Positions 1 to 10,403 of a stretch of 64,000 nt of DNA are shown in pieces. Position 1 is the first letter of the stretch. Every line of letters starts with the position of its first letter. The stretch is taken from positions 292,855-356,854 of the forward strand of contig NZ_QCXQ01000001.1 of the NCBI RefSeq assembly GCF_003124125.1, in the 5' to 3' direction. Under the pieces are notes generated by a model, which did not search any database, was not told the origin of the DNA, and saw nothing but the letters and a program-made list of their open reading frames with translations. Source of the stretch: Levilactobacillus bambusae (GTDB lineage Bacteria; Bacillota; Bacilli; Lactobacillales; Lactobacillaceae). The translations under genes and the position numbers were made by a program.

Positions 1-47
1 TTTGATGGATGCGCCTAATTTTACGTCCGCCACTTTGTCACAAAAAT

Positions 48-710
48 TTAGAGGTAGTCATCCTCTAACTGGTCAAGATCTAGCAGCGTTAAACGGCGAC
101 CCGACCGTCTAATGAGCTGATGACTCTCAAACCGGCGAAGTTGTCGCGATAGGGTTTCGGGGGTCGTTCCTAAAAACGTCGCGACGTCCTTTAATTTCAT
201 TGGTAAGTCGAAGGTTAACGAATCCTCACTTACCGAAAGGTCAACCAGAAATGTGGCTAGCCGTTCTTCAATTTTGGGCATGGTTAAAAATTGGGCCTGC
301 CGTTCTAACTGGATTAATCGATGCGCCATCACCCTCATCAGCTTAAAGTTGAGGTCGGGATAAGTCCGTAACACCTGCTGAAAATCAGATTGGGTTAGCC
401 GACAAACCACAGTGTTCGTCGTGGCGATCCCAAATCGGTTTTCATTAATTTCCCCGAAAAGCGCACTCTCACCTTCATACTCACCGGGGTGAACGATTGA
501 TATCAATTGTTCATGCCCCGTTGGCGTTAATTGGGTCACCTTCATCGCTCCGTTGGCCACAATAATGAGGGCGGCTTCTTGATCAGGAGCTAAAATTGTC
601 TCATCCTTTTGCACGGACTGGTGGGTGACTAATGCATCAATTTGGGCCTGTTCGGTTTCATTCAATTGGTCAAACAACGGAACTATTCCGACACAGTGAT
701 GGACATCCAT
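48..710 (-). CDS. flp: FLP-type Crp/Fnr family transcription regulator
   Basis: This 220-residue protein has the Crp/Fnr layout: an N-terminal cyclic-nucleotide-binding-like beta roll (about residues 10-125), a dimerisation helix (about 120-150) and a C-terminal winged HTH (about 160-215, with LKDVATFLGTTPETLSRQL as the recognition region). It lacks the cysteine cluster of oxygen-sensing FNR. It does have Cys6 and Cys103, matching the Cys5/Cys102 pair that forms a regulatory disulfide in Lactobacillus casei FLP. It is therefore likely a thiol-redox switch (known for the family, inferred here). It is the last gene of a four-gene operon with the Dps-like, metal-chaperone and P-type ATPase genes; the gap to the Dps gene is 14 bases. 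The start is supported by a GGGAGG ribosome site. A palindrome of FNR type lies upstream of the operon, so autoregulation is plausible. Confidence 0.85.
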   Translation of the reverse strand: MDVHHCVGIVPLFDQLNETEQAQIDALVTHQSVQKDETILAPDQEAALIIVANGAMKVTQLTPTGHEQLISIVHPGEYEGESALFGEINENRFGIATTNTVVCRLTQSDFQQVLRTYPDLNFKLMRVMAHRLIQLERQAQFLTMPKIEERLATFLVDLSVSEDSLTFDLPMKLKDVATFLGTTPETLSRQLRRFESHQLIRRSGRRLTLLDLDQLEDDYL

Positions 711-724
711 AACGTTAACCTCCC

Positions 725-1267
725 TTAATCTTCATCGTCTTCATCCATGGCTTCCTTAACGCTTTGACCCCGAATCTGCTGGTAAACCCGAATTTGATGT
801 CGTAACCAGCCGTCAAGCTCCTTTAGGGTTAATTCTAGACAACTTTGGCCTTCCCGTTCAGCCAGTTTAATCGCCCGGGTTACGAATAGGGTTTGGGTCA
901 CCAGATCATTTACCACAACACTTAGCTGATTAGCCGTGGATTCAAACTTCAAGGCTCCATCTTCTTCTAACATGGTATAACATTGAAATTCTGCGGTGGT
1001 GGTTGGGATGGCTTCACCCATATCGCTCATCACCCGAGAAATTCGATTCACCCAGTCGTGTTCCGCCTGTTCCTGTTCTAAAAATAACATGGAAAGGGTT
1101 CGACTCTCAAGTCCTTTCACACTCCCGACCAGTTGACGTAATTTCTGACTGTGAATCGTTAAATTGGCTAAGACGTGGCCGGTCATTGCTCCTGCCGTTG
1201 GAACATGATGGTCGTGATCGACCTGACTTTGCTCTGCTTGCCACTGGTCGCTTGCTGTTAATGTCAT
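725..1267 (-). CDS. Dps-like ferritin-superfamily protein
   Basis: This 180-residue, all-helical protein has an acidic tail (DEDDED). The N-terminal stretch DHHVPTAGAMTGHVLANL and the later YTMLEEDGALKFE and FVTRAIKLAE segments resemble the Lactobacillus Dps-like proteins found beside metal ATPases. Dps proteins store iron and protect DNA against peroxide. The usual ferroxidase tryptophan after the first long helix is not obvious here (the segment reads QLVGSVKG), so iron oxidation by this copy is uncertain. It sits between the metal-chaperone gene (gap 3 bases) and flp, and has a good AGGGAGG ribosome site. The family call is fairly safe; the activity is inferred. Confidence 0.65.
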   Translation of the reverse strand: MTLTASDQWQAEQSQVDHDHHVPTAGAMTGHVLANLTIHSQKLRQLVGSVKGLESRTLSMLFLEQEQAEHDWVNRISRVMSDMGEAIPTTTAEFQCYTMLEEDGALKFESTANQLSVVVNDLVTQTLFVTRAIKLAEREGQSCLELTLKELDGWLRHQIRVYQQIRGQSVKEAMDEDDED

Positions 1268-1270
1268 CTG

Positions 1271-1498
1271 TTAGACCTCCCTTACTTTAACGGATAAGAC
1301 TTCATAACCCTGATTTTTTACTGCATCGAAAAGTTGTTCCGAACTCGTTTGACCCTCATCAAAGTTAGCCTTCACTTTGCCAGCGTTAAACAAGACCTTT
1401 ACAGAATCCACCCCAGGTTCAGCTTCAACCGCTCTTTGAATTTTTTGGAGACAAGACGGACAGCTTAATTCATCTAGTTGCATAATTATTTTTTTCAT
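1271..1498 (-). CDS. Heavy-metal-associated (CopZ-like) metal chaperone
   Basis: This 75-residue single HMA-domain protein has the metal-binding CxxC motif as LSCPSC near residues 12-17. It should carry a soft metal ion to the ATPase encoded just upstream; that ATPase has no HMA domain of its own, so chaperone and pump appear to be split between two genes. The start codon follows the ATPase stop directly, with a ribosome site (AAGGAAGG) inside the end of the ATPase gene. The metal cannot be told from sequence; copper is the usual partner of this fold, but zinc or cadmium are possible. Confidence 0.75.
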   Translation of the reverse strand: MKKIIMQLDELSCPSCLQKIQRAVEAEPGVDSVKVLFNAGKVKANFDEGQTSSEQLFDAVKNQGYEVLSVKVREV

Positions 1499-3412
1499 TT
1501 AGTTTTTCCTTCCTTTCAGCTCCGTTACCTTAGATTGTACGGGTAGTTGTCGTGATCTTCCTTGATAATCGTCAAGTTTAGTTTGATATTTTAATAATCG
1601 CATACTATTCAGAATTACGAGTAGAATACTTAGTTCATGAATAAACATCCCACTCGCCATGTTAACCACTCCAATCAACAGGCCCACCAACAGTAAACCG
1701 ACTGTCCCGACCGCAATGCCAATATTTTCTGTTACATTGGCCATAGTTTTTTGGCTTAATCCATAAGCATGAACGAGACTATTAAAGTTTGCTGCCATCA
1801 ATACAATACCTGACGTTTCAATGGCAACATCGGTTCCACTCCCAATGGCAATTCCGACATCTGCTCGGGCTAACGATGGACTATCGTTAATCCCATCCCC
1901 TACAAATGCCACGTGTTGGCCACTTTCTTGATACTGACTGACTAACCGTTCCTTATCCTCAGGCAGCAGCCCGGCGTGGACTTCCTCAATTCCCAGTTGA
2001 TTTGCAATCGCTCCTGCAGTGGCTTGATTATCTCCCGTCATCATGACCAAGTTAGTTGCGCCAAGGCGCCGCAGTGCAGCTAAAGCTTGTGGAACATCCG
2101 GCCGGATTGGGTCAGTGATACCCATTAAGCCAGTTACTTGACCGTTTATAGCCACCCAAACGACCGTTTCCCCGTTTTTTTGCCAGTCCCGGCTTAAATC
2201 GATCTGACGTTGTGGTACCGTTATTTTCAACTGGGTCATTAACCTTTGATTACCTATGGCCACCTGCTCTGTGCCAACTTCGCCAGTAATTCCGGCTCCC
2301 TTAACAACGTTTACCTGATTGACCTCTTGATTTACAGGTTGAAAGGCCTCGATGAGTGCCTGGCCTAACGGATGGGTAGCCGTTTGTTCTAGGGTGGCCG
2401 CCAGTTTAAAGCCGTCATCGGCGTTGGGAACCAACCGGTCTACATTCACCACGCTAGGATGTCCCTCCGTGAGCGTCCCCGTTTTATCAAAAATAAACGT
2501 GGTGACCTGTCTAAACCGATCCATTTCCGCGCCACCCTTAACCAATATCCCATTTTTGGCACCATTTCCGATTCCAGCCACCATTGCAATTGGCACCCCG
2601 ATGACTAATGCACCAGGACATCCTAATACTAAGATAGTAATAGCTAAGTTAAGATTTTTCGTGATCACTCCCACTAAAATTCCTAGAATGAGAACGGCCG
2701 GCGTGTAATAGGTCGCAAAGCGATCGATGAATTGCTGCTGATCAGATTGACCGTCCTGGGCCTCTTCGACAAGTTCAATGATTTTGCCAAACGTAGTTTC
2801 TTCTCCAACTCGGTTAGCTACAATGGTCAGTTGACCGTTATCTAGAGTAGTTCCCGCAAAGACTGAATCCCCTTGAGTCCGTTTAACCAGATCCGATTCT
2901 CCCGTCACCGCCGACTGATCTAATAATCCGGTTCCGGATGTTATTTCACCATCTACCGGTACTCGTTGCCCCGCCTTAACTAAGAGGAGGTCTCCAACCT
3001 CCACCTCCTCAATATCGACTTCGTGCTGTTCTTGATCCGTCAAAAGGATGGCCGTCTGCGGAGCTAATTCAGTCAGTTCCTTAATGGCCGCACGAGTTTT
3101 CCCTAAGGTGGCCTTTTCCAACCAACCTCCAAACAAAAACAGGAGGGTAACAATCGCTGCTTCGTGATATTCACCAATAATAAATGCCCCAATTACTGCA
3201 ATACTTACTAGTAATTCAATACTAATGACCCGAACTCGTAATGCTTCGTATGCTGAAACGGCAATTGGGAGTTCTCCAATAATTCCTGCCGCAATGAGGC
3301 AAATGGCTGTCAGTTGTGACCAACCTGCAAGGTATCCGCTAAAACTAATCCCTAATAAAAATACTCCGCTGATCATTAGCTGAGTTTTATGTTGTGTTAT
3401 CCACCGTAACAT
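1499..3412 (-). CDS. P1B-type heavy-metal-translocating ATPase with CPG motif
   Basis: This 637-residue membrane pump has all P-type ATPase landmarks: TGES at about 170, the phosphorylation motif DKTGTLT at 309, the P1B-specific HP pair at 347-348, TGDN, and GDGINDSP in the hinge. The transmembrane metal motif reads GCPG (Cys265-Pro266-Gly267) instead of CPC, CPH or SPC, so the substrate is not predictable. There is no N-terminal metal-binding domain; the separate CxxC chaperone gene downstream probably supplies it. The protein should export a soft metal across the cytoplasmic membrane. It is the first gene of the operon with the chaperone, Dps-like and FLP genes. Its ribosome site is GGGAG, 8 bases before ATG. 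Confidence 0.85.
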   Translation of the reverse strand: MLRWITQHKTQLMISGVFLLGISFSGYLAGWSQLTAICLIAAGIIGELPIAVSAYEALRVRVISIELLVSIAVIGAFIIGEYHEAAIVTLLFLFGGWLEKATLGKTRAAIKELTELAPQTAILLTDQEQHEVDIEEVEVGDLLLVKAGQRVPVDGEITSGTGLLDQSAVTGESDLVKRTQGDSVFAGTTLDNGQLTIVANRVGEETTFGKIIELVEEAQDGQSDQQQFIDRFATYYTPAVLILGILVGVITKNLNLAITILVLGCPGALVIGVPIAMVAGIGNGAKNGILVKGGAEMDRFRQVTTFIFDKTGTLTEGHPSVVNVDRLVPNADDGFKLAATLEQTATHPLGQALIEAFQPVNQEVNQVNVVKGAGITGEVGTEQVAIGNQRLMTQLKITVPQRQIDLSRDWQKNGETVVWVAINGQVTGLMGITDPIRPDVPQALAALRRLGATNLVMMTGDNQATAGAIANQLGIEEVHAGLLPEDKERLVSQYQESGQHVAFVGDGINDSPSLARADVGIAIGSGTDVAIETSGIVLMAANFNSLVHAYGLSQKTMANVTENIGIAVGTVGLLLVGLLIGVVNMASGMFIHELSILLVILNSMRLLKYQTKLDDYQGRSRQLPVQSKVTELKGRKN

Positions 3413-3432
3413 TTAATCGTCTCCCTTCAAGA

Positions 3433-3487
3433 TAGACCTAGCATAACGAACCCCAATGAAAAAGGACTTGACCAACGTCAAGTCCTT
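3433..3487 (-). promoter_or_regulatory. Promoter with FNR/FLP-type box, also glpK terminator hairpin
   Basis: An 11-base perfect inverted repeat with a 4-base loop spans 3462-3487. Its core is TTGAC-N4-GTCAA (3468-3481), the 5-4-5 layout of FNR boxes (TTGAT-N4-ATCAA). On the minus strand a -10 hexamer TATGCT lies at 3445-3440 with no good -35. Placing the transcript start near 3433 puts the box centre at about -41.5, the position of a class II activator site. On the same strand the hairpin is followed by TTTTT, so it can also terminate glpK transcripts. The box is read as a site for FLP (inference). Confidence 0.55.
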
Positions 3488-3547
3488 AAAATTCTCTCAA
3501 AATTAATTTATACACGTTTTGAGACCGTTTTATTCAATTTTAATTCA

Positions 3548-5197
<1,650 letters not shown>

Positions 5198-5214
5198 CTA
5201 CCCCTACAACAAAC

Positions 5215-5257
5215 AAACCGTCATCAAAGCCTAATTTTTCGGCAATGATGACGGTTT
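5215..5257. terminator. Terminator hairpin between glpK and the tautomerase gene
   Basis: A 12-base perfect inverted repeat (5' arm AAACCGTCATCA, 3' arm TGATGACGGTTT) has a 19-base loop and T-rich sequence on both sides. It follows the minus-strand tautomerase gene. Confidence 0.7.
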
Positions 5258-5278
5258 AGTTTTTTATTAAAATTCGAG

Positions 5279-5467
5279 TTACTTTTCGTCGCTCTTCAGG
5301 ATTCCAGCAACGGCATAACGGTCCTTTTGCATTTCATTCAGAATCACATGAACGTGTTCCTTGGGTGCATCAACGTCTTTAGACACCGCGTCAGTAACGT
5401 CCTTGACAAGGGCCTTGAGTTGTTCTTGAGACCGCCCCTCAATTAAATCAATGTGGACAATTGGCAT
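5279..5467 (-). CDS. 4-oxalocrotonate tautomerase family protein
   Basis: This protein of 62 residues begins [13 protein letters not shown], so that Pro2 becomes the N-terminal catalytic base after Met removal, as in 4-oxalocrotonate tautomerases. The ATG at 5467 is preferred over a GTG three codons upstream because the family requires Pro next to the initiator Met. Residues 30-55 ([17 protein letters not shown]) form the second beta-alpha unit. The natural substrate of these small proteins in lactobacilli is unknown. It is a single gene with its own terminator. Confidence 0.85.
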   Translation of the reverse strand: MPIVHIDLIEGRSQEQLKALVKDVTDAVSKDVDAPKEHVHVILNEMQKDRYAVAGILKSDEK

Positions 5468-5573
5468 TTTTTTCACCCCGCTTATTCAAACTATTCCTTA
5501 TTATACGCAATTCAATTACCAACTGCAATTTTACATTTTTTAAATATTTATACGCAATTATTCATTTTAATAG

Positions 5574-5632
5574 TTGCGGTAAATCCGAGAAGTGATTATA
5601 ATATCATTAACGCAAAATGATTTTTTAATGAT
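5574..5632 (+). promoter_or_regulatory. Promoter and palindrome upstream of the dipeptidase operon
   Basis: A -35 TTGCGG (5574-5579), a 17-base spacer and a perfect -10 TATAAT (5597-5602) are visible. Immediately downstream, around the expected transcript start, are inverted arms ATCATTAA (5603-5610) and TTAATGAT (5625-5632), which could be a repressor site or a 5' hairpin. The untranslated leader before the gene is about 100 bases. Confidence 0.6.
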
Positions 5633-5710
5633 AACTTTATCAGGGGTTCGGATTACTTTACGGTCTCCAGGTAATTGCACCAGACTATGTATAAAAAGGA
5701 AGGAATATAC

Positions 5711-7129
5711 ATGAACTATTCAGCCTGTACCAGCATCTTAATCGGCAAGGGCGCCACCGTTGACGGCTCCACCATTATCGGCCGCAATGAAGATTCACGT
5801 TCCGCCTGGCCCAAGCACATGGTGGTTCATCCCCACCGGACCTTTACTCAACCTCAAGAATTCCGGTCCAAGGATAACGGCTTTACCATGCCGTTGCCGC
5901 TTGAAGCGGCCAAATATACCGCTACGCCAGAGTGGACCGACCAATACGGCCTGTTTGAAGAGGACGGAATTAACGAATACGGCGTCGCAATGAGCGCTAC
6001 CGAAAGTACCTACTCAAATGACCGGGTTCTCGGTGCAGATCCACTCGTCAAGGATGGCATCGGCGAGGAAGCAATGGTTACCGTGGTTCTTCCCTACGTT
6101 AAAACCGCTCGTGAAGGGGTGAAACGATTAGGCCAGTTAATTGAAACCTACGGGACTAACGAATCAAATGGGATTCTGTTCAGTGACCAAGACGAAGCGT
6201 GGTACTTAGAAACGGGTGCTGGGCACTACTGGGTTGCCCAGCGGATTCCAGACAATGGCTACGCCGTAATTTCAAACCAAATGGCAATCGAGCGCGTTAA
6301 CTTTCAGGATTCGGATAATTTTATGTGGGCCACTCACCTTCAGGAATTCGTGACTGAAAATCATCTCGTTCGTCACCAGACGACTGATTTTAACTGGCGC
6401 GATACTTTCGGAACCCAAGACGCATCGGACCTCTACTATAATACGCCCCGGGTCTGGTACGGTCAGAAGTTATTTAACCCTCAGATCGATCAGGAACCCC
6501 AAAGCTTCAACTTACCGTTTATCCGCTACGCCGATCGACTCCTTTCGGTTGATGATGCACAATTTTACTTATCTTCCCACTACCAACAAACCCCTTATGA
6601 TCCCGTTGGGACAGGTTCCGAAACTGATAAAAAGAAGTTTCGGCCCGTTAGTTTAGCCAAGACCCAAGAATCCCACGTCTTACAAATCCGACCTGAGTTT
6701 GAACCGGGACTGGCGGGAATTCATTGGCTAGCGATGGGGGTCGCCGCTGAAAGTACCTACGTCCCATTCTTTGCGGGAATCACAACTACTCCCGCCGAGT
6801 ATCAGTTAGGCCAAAAAGATTACGATTCAAAATCAGCTTACTGGATCTTCAAGCACGCTTCCATCTTAGTGGATGCCCACTACAATACCTTCCTACCGGA
6901 CTTAGAGGCCGTTCAAAAAGAACTGCGAATTGCCTTTAAGCAGGAAGTTAAGCACGTCGATGAGGTGGCTAAGCACCTGCACGGAACTGAATTAGCCGAC
7001 TTTTTAACGGCGGAATCGGCCGCTGGCGCACTGGCAGCTCTTAAAGCTTACCAAAATTTAGCGGGGCTTCTCATCACTAAGGCCACCGACTTAAGCCCGC
7101 TAAACTATACCCAAGATATGAATCTTTAA
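5711..7129 (+). CDS. pepD: C69-family dipeptidase (PepD type)
   Basis: This 472-residue Ntn-hydrolase of peptidase family C69 cleaves dipeptides of broad specificity. The N-terminus MNYSACTSILIGKGATVDG carries Cys6, the residue that becomes the N-terminal nucleophile after removal of the first five residues in PepDA-type enzymes. DGSTIIGRNEDSR (residues 18-30) and the WYLETGAGHYWVAQRIPD block are typical. The start at 5711 is chosen because AGGAAGG precedes it and the nucleophile is then at position 6. It is followed after 32 bases by an amino-acid transporter gene, so the two are probably co-transcribed and act together in peptide use. Confidence 0.9.
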   Translation: MNYSACTSILIGKGATVDGSTIIGRNEDSRSAWPKHMVVHPHRTFTQPQEFRSKDNGFTMPLPLEAAKYTATPEWTDQYGLFEEDGINEYGVAMSATESTYSNDRVLGADPLVKDGIGEEAMVTVVLPYVKTAREGVKRLGQLIETYGTNESNGILFSDQDEAWYLETGAGHYWVAQRIPDNGYAVISNQMAIERVNFQDSDNFMWATHLQEFVTENHLVRHQTTDFNWRDTFGTQDASDLYYNTPRVWYGQKLFNPQIDQEPQSFNLPFIRYADRLLSVDDAQFYLSSHYQQTPYDPVGTGSETDKKKFRPVSLAKTQESHVLQIRPEFEPGLAGIHWLAMGVAAESTYVPFFAGITTTPAEYQLGQKDYDSKSAYWIFKHASILVDAHYNTFLPDLEAVQKELRIAFKQEVKHVDEVAKHLHGTELADFLTAESAAGALAALKAYQNLAGLLITKATDLSPLNYTQDMNL

Positions 7130-7161
7130 CCTAAATCAAATACGAGAGAAGTTTTTAATTT

Positions 7162-8673
7162 ATGGAAAAGAAAGAAAAAATTGGCCTCGTTGGCCTAATC
7201 CTCATGATTTTCAGTGCCATTTTCGGGTTTGCTAACACCACCGTTGCGTACGATCAAATGGGGTACGCGGCCATCATGTGGTACGTCCTAGCCGCCCTCC
7301 TTTTTTTCTTCCCAAGTGCTATGATGCTGGCCGAATACGGGGCCTCCTTCAAGGAAGCTAAGGGTGGAATTTATTCCTGGTTAGCGGGCTCTATCAGTGA
7401 AAAATGGGCCTTTATCGGGACCTTTATCTGGTTGTCTTCCTGGATCGTTTGGATGGTTTCAACCGCTTCAAAAATTTGGATTCCATTTTCAACCACCATT
7501 TCTGGAACCGATAAGACGGGGACGTGGTCCATTTTTGGGCTTACATCGACGCAGACCGTCGGGTTACTGGGAATTATTTTATTCCTGATTATTACCTACT
7601 TTGCAACGCGGGGCATGGACTCCATTAAACGAATCGCATCCGTTGGGGGCGTGTTTACCATGCTTCTCTTCGCGGCCTTCATCCTAGCTAGCCTCGTCAT
7701 TCTGTTTATTCACGGCGGCCGCTTAGCCGAACCCATCCAAGGGGCAAGCAGTTTTGTTCAATCACCTAACGGCGCCTTTTCCTCCCCCATTGCCGTCATG
7801 TCCTTTGTCGTATACGCAATCTTTGCGTATGCCGGGATGGAATCAATGGGGGGCGTGGTTGACAGCGTGGATAATCCCAGCAAAACCTTCCCCCGGGCGG
7901 TAATTATTGCGTCTCTCATCATGGCGGGTCTTTACAGTATTTCCATCTTTATGTGGGGAATTAGTACCAACTGGCATCAGATTCTCGGCGGAAACAACGT
8001 TAACCTAGGAAACATTACCTATGTTTTAATGAATAACTTGGGTTATGAACTGGGCAAGGGCCTAGGGTTAACCACCGCCGTTTCCATTCAATGCGGCATG
8101 TGGCTAGCTCGATTTACCGGGTTAAGTATGTTTCTCGGTTACTTAGGTTCCTTCTTCGTGCTAATCTACTCCCCGTTAAAATCATTTATTATGGGCTCTA
8201 ACCCTAGCCTCTGGCCCAAGAAAATGACCAAGCTGAATAAAGCGGGAATGCCCGCCTACGCAATGTGGATTCAGGCCATCATCGTTTGCTTATTCGTCTT
8301 CTTCATTTCATTTGGGGGCGCAAACGCCCAAACGTTCTACCTGATCCTCACTGATATGGCCAATATCTGTACCTGTTTCCCCTACGTTTTCCTAATCGGT
8401 GGATTTCCGTTCTTCAAACACCGGACCGACTTAGAACGTCCCTTCGTCTTCTATAAAACGAAGGCGTCAACTTATATTGTCACCGGAATCTGCATGACAG
8501 TTCTGATCTTAGGGATGGGCTTTACCGCCCTGGAACCAATTCTTGAGGGTGACTACCAGACCGCTTTTTGGACCATCTTTGGCCCCGTTTTCTTTGGAAT
8601 TGTTGCCTGGATCTTCTATAAGTGGTCGGGCCGCCACAGTGCCCACACTGTGATAGAAGTGAATGAAAAATAA
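7162..8673 (+). CDS. yjeM: YjeM-like amino acid/polyamine transporter, first copy
   Basis: This 503-residue APC-superfamily membrane protein has about 12 hydrophobic segments. The N-terminal LGLILMIFSAIFGFANT-like start, the EAKGGIYSW motif near residue 70, ISTNWHQ and NLGNITYVLMNNLG segments match the E. coli YjeM family, a relative of the glutamate/GABA antiporters; the substrate is not established. It follows the dipeptidase gene by 32 bases with only a weak ribosome site (GAGAG), and ends at a strong terminator. A close paralogue lies directly downstream. Confidence 0.85.
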   Translation: MEKKEKIGLVGLILMIFSAIFGFANTTVAYDQMGYAAIMWYVLAALLFFFPSAMMLAEYGASFKEAKGGIYSWLAGSISEKWAFIGTFIWLSSWIVWMVSTASKIWIPFSTTISGTDKTGTWSIFGLTSTQTVGLLGIILFLIITYFATRGMDSIKRIASVGGVFTMLLFAAFILASLVILFIHGGRLAEPIQGASSFVQSPNGAFSSPIAVMSFVVYAIFAYAGMESMGGVVDSVDNPSKTFPRAVIIASLIMAGLYSISIFMWGISTNWHQILGGNNVNLGNITYVLMNNLGYELGKGLGLTTAVSIQCGMWLARFTGLSMFLGYLGSFFVLIYSPLKSFIMGSNPSLWPKKMTKLNKAGMPAYAMWIQAIIVCLFVFFISFGGANAQTFYLILTDMANICTCFPYVFLIGGFPFFKHRTDLERPFVFYKTKASTYIVTGICMTVLILGMGFTALEPILEGDYQTAFWTIFGPVFFGIVAWIFYKWSGRHSAHTVIEVNEK

Positions 8674-8691
8674 ATCTTTTCTCATTTTTAG

Positions 8692-8724
8692 GGAGCTAAA
8701 TCTTCGGATTTAGTTCCTTTTTTT
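8692..8724 (+). terminator. Rho-independent terminator after first yjeM copy
   Basis: An 11-base stem (GGAGCTAAATC paired with GATTTAGTTCC, one G-U pair) is closed by a TTCG tetraloop and followed by eight T. Confidence 0.9.
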
Positions 8725-8741
8725 GGTGAAAAAGTTAAATT

Positions 8742-8840
8742 ATGAGAAAACCTTCTCATGCAACTTTCTTAACACCTTGGTATAATTTTTTCTAAATAAC
8801 GTTTTCTAAACGTTAATTAACTGACGGATTCTTCGTCAGT
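8742..8840 (+). promoter_or_regulatory. Promoter, operator-like palindrome and leader hairpin of second yjeM copy
   Basis: An extended -10 (TTGGTATAAT, hexamer at 8781-8786) lies downstream of a palindrome ATGAGAA-AACC-TTCTCAT (8742-8759) that covers the -35 position, so a regulator probably binds there. A 7-base hairpin (ACTGACG ... CGTCAGT, 8820-8840) lies in the leader. This promoter differs from the one driving the first copy. Confidence 0.5.
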
Positions 8841-8877
8841 TGTTTCACCAAAATTTAATAGGGAAGAAGTTACTTCT

Positions 8878-10362
8878 ATGGATACTAAGAAACAGATCAC
8901 GTTAGCCGGCCTAGTCCTCATGATCTTTAGTACGATCTACGGCTTCGCTAACACGACGATTGCGTTCGACCAAATGGGTTATGCAAGTATCATTTGGTAC
9001 GTATTTGCCGCCATCTTCTTCTTTCTTCCGGTTGCCATGATGTTTGCTGAGTATGGCTCAACCTTCAAGGAAGCAAAGGGAGGAATCTACACGTGGTTAT
9101 CCGAGTCCATCAGTGAAAAATGGGCCTTCATTGGAACCTTTATCTGGTTGGCTTCTTGGATTGTCTGGATGGTGTCAACCTCTTCAAAGGTTTGGATTCC
9201 ACTCTCAACCATGATCTTTGGTTCAGATAAAACCCAAACCTGGAGCTTGTTTGGTCTAAATTCCACCCAAACCATTGGGATTTTAGCCATTCTCTGGATC
9301 ATTCTGGTGACCTTCTCCGTCACACGTGGGGTGGATTCTATCAAACGGGTTACCTCCGTCGGCGGAACGTTTGTGATGGCCCTAACGATTATCTTTTGGC
9401 TCTCAAGTCTCCTCCTACTGGTTCTTAACCACGGGGCGCTTCAGCAACCAATCAATGGCCTTAACAGCTTTATTCAATCGCCAAATCCCGGCTTCCAATC
9501 ACCAATTGCCGTGATTTCCTTCGTGGTTTACGCCATTTTTGCCTACGCCGGGATGGAATCCATGGGGGGCGTCATTGACTCCATGAAGAACCCGGCCCGT
9601 GATTTTCCGCTGGGAATGTTAATCGCTACCGGGGTGATCACGGTGCTCTACTCCGTTTCCATCTTCTTTTGGGGGGTCAGCACCAATTGGCATCAGGTTT
9701 TGGGAGGCCACACCGTCAACCTCGGAAACATCACCTACGTCCTGATGAATAACCTAGGCTTTGAGGTTGGGCGAAGCATGGGTCTTTCCACTGCAGTAGC
9801 CGTTTCCATGGGTCAATGGATTGCCCGGTTTACTGGTTTAAGTATGTTTCTCGCTTACACCGGTTCGTTCTTCGTTCTGACTTACTCACCGCTGAAATCC
9901 TTCATCTTAGGAACCGATCCGAAACTCTGGCCGAAGAAAATGACCACCATCAATAAGAACGGGGTACCCGCATACGCAATGTGGCTCCAAGCCGTCGTTG
10001 TTGTTATCATCATCTTCTTTATCTCCTTCGGGGGATCTAACGCCCAAGGATTTTACCAGATCTTGACGGATATGGGAAACATCTCCACTTCCACTCCCTA
10101 CTTATTCTTAGTGGGTGCCTTTCCGTTCTTTAAACGGCGGCAAGATTTGGAACGGCCGTTTGTTTTCTACAAAACCCGTGGCTTAACCAACTCAATTGTC
10201 GCGATCGTCATGACCATTCTGATTTTAGGAATTGGGTTTACCATTCTTCAACCCGTCCTGGTTGGCGATTGGAAGACTGCCTTTTGGACCGTCATTGGGC
10301 CCGTCTTCTTCGGGGCAGTTGCTTGGATCTTCTATAACTGGTCCGAACGCCGCCGAGGGTAA
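8878..10362 (+). CDS. yjeM: YjeM-like amino acid/polyamine transporter, second copy
   Basis: This 494-residue APC-superfamily permease is collinear with the preceding paralogue over its whole length (shared blocks include GFANTT, EAKGGIY, AYAGMESMGGV and GNITYVLMNNLG). It has about 12 membrane spans and no signal peptide. The ribosome site GGGAAG lies 9 or more bases before ATG. It has its own promoter with an operator-like palindrome and its own terminator, so the two copies are probably expressed under different conditions. It most resembles E. coli YjeM; the substrate is unknown. Confidence 0.85.
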   Translation: MDTKKQITLAGLVLMIFSTIYGFANTTIAFDQMGYASIIWYVFAAIFFFLPVAMMFAEYGSTFKEAKGGIYTWLSESISEKWAFIGTFIWLASWIVWMVSTSSKVWIPLSTMIFGSDKTQTWSLFGLNSTQTIGILAILWIILVTFSVTRGVDSIKRVTSVGGTFVMALTIIFWLSSLLLLVLNHGALQQPINGLNSFIQSPNPGFQSPIAVISFVVYAIFAYAGMESMGGVIDSMKNPARDFPLGMLIATGVITVLYSVSIFFWGVSTNWHQVLGGHTVNLGNITYVLMNNLGFEVGRSMGLSTAVAVSMGQWIARFTGLSMFLAYTGSFFVLTYSPLKSFILGTDPKLWPKKMTTINKNGVPAYAMWLQAVVVVIIIFFISFGGSNAQGFYQILTDMGNISTSTPYLFLVGAFPFFKRRQDLERPFVFYKTRGLTNSIVAIVMTILILGIGFTILQPVLVGDWKTAFWTVIGPVFFGAVAWIFYNWSERRRG

Positions 10363-10403
10363 TAATAGTTTCAAAGACTGGAACGTATGACGTTTCTATA
10401 CCA

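Noticed and set aside
1-47. Possible gene before flp
   Set aside because: Only 47 bases are visible and no supported frame or terminator can be recognised in them.
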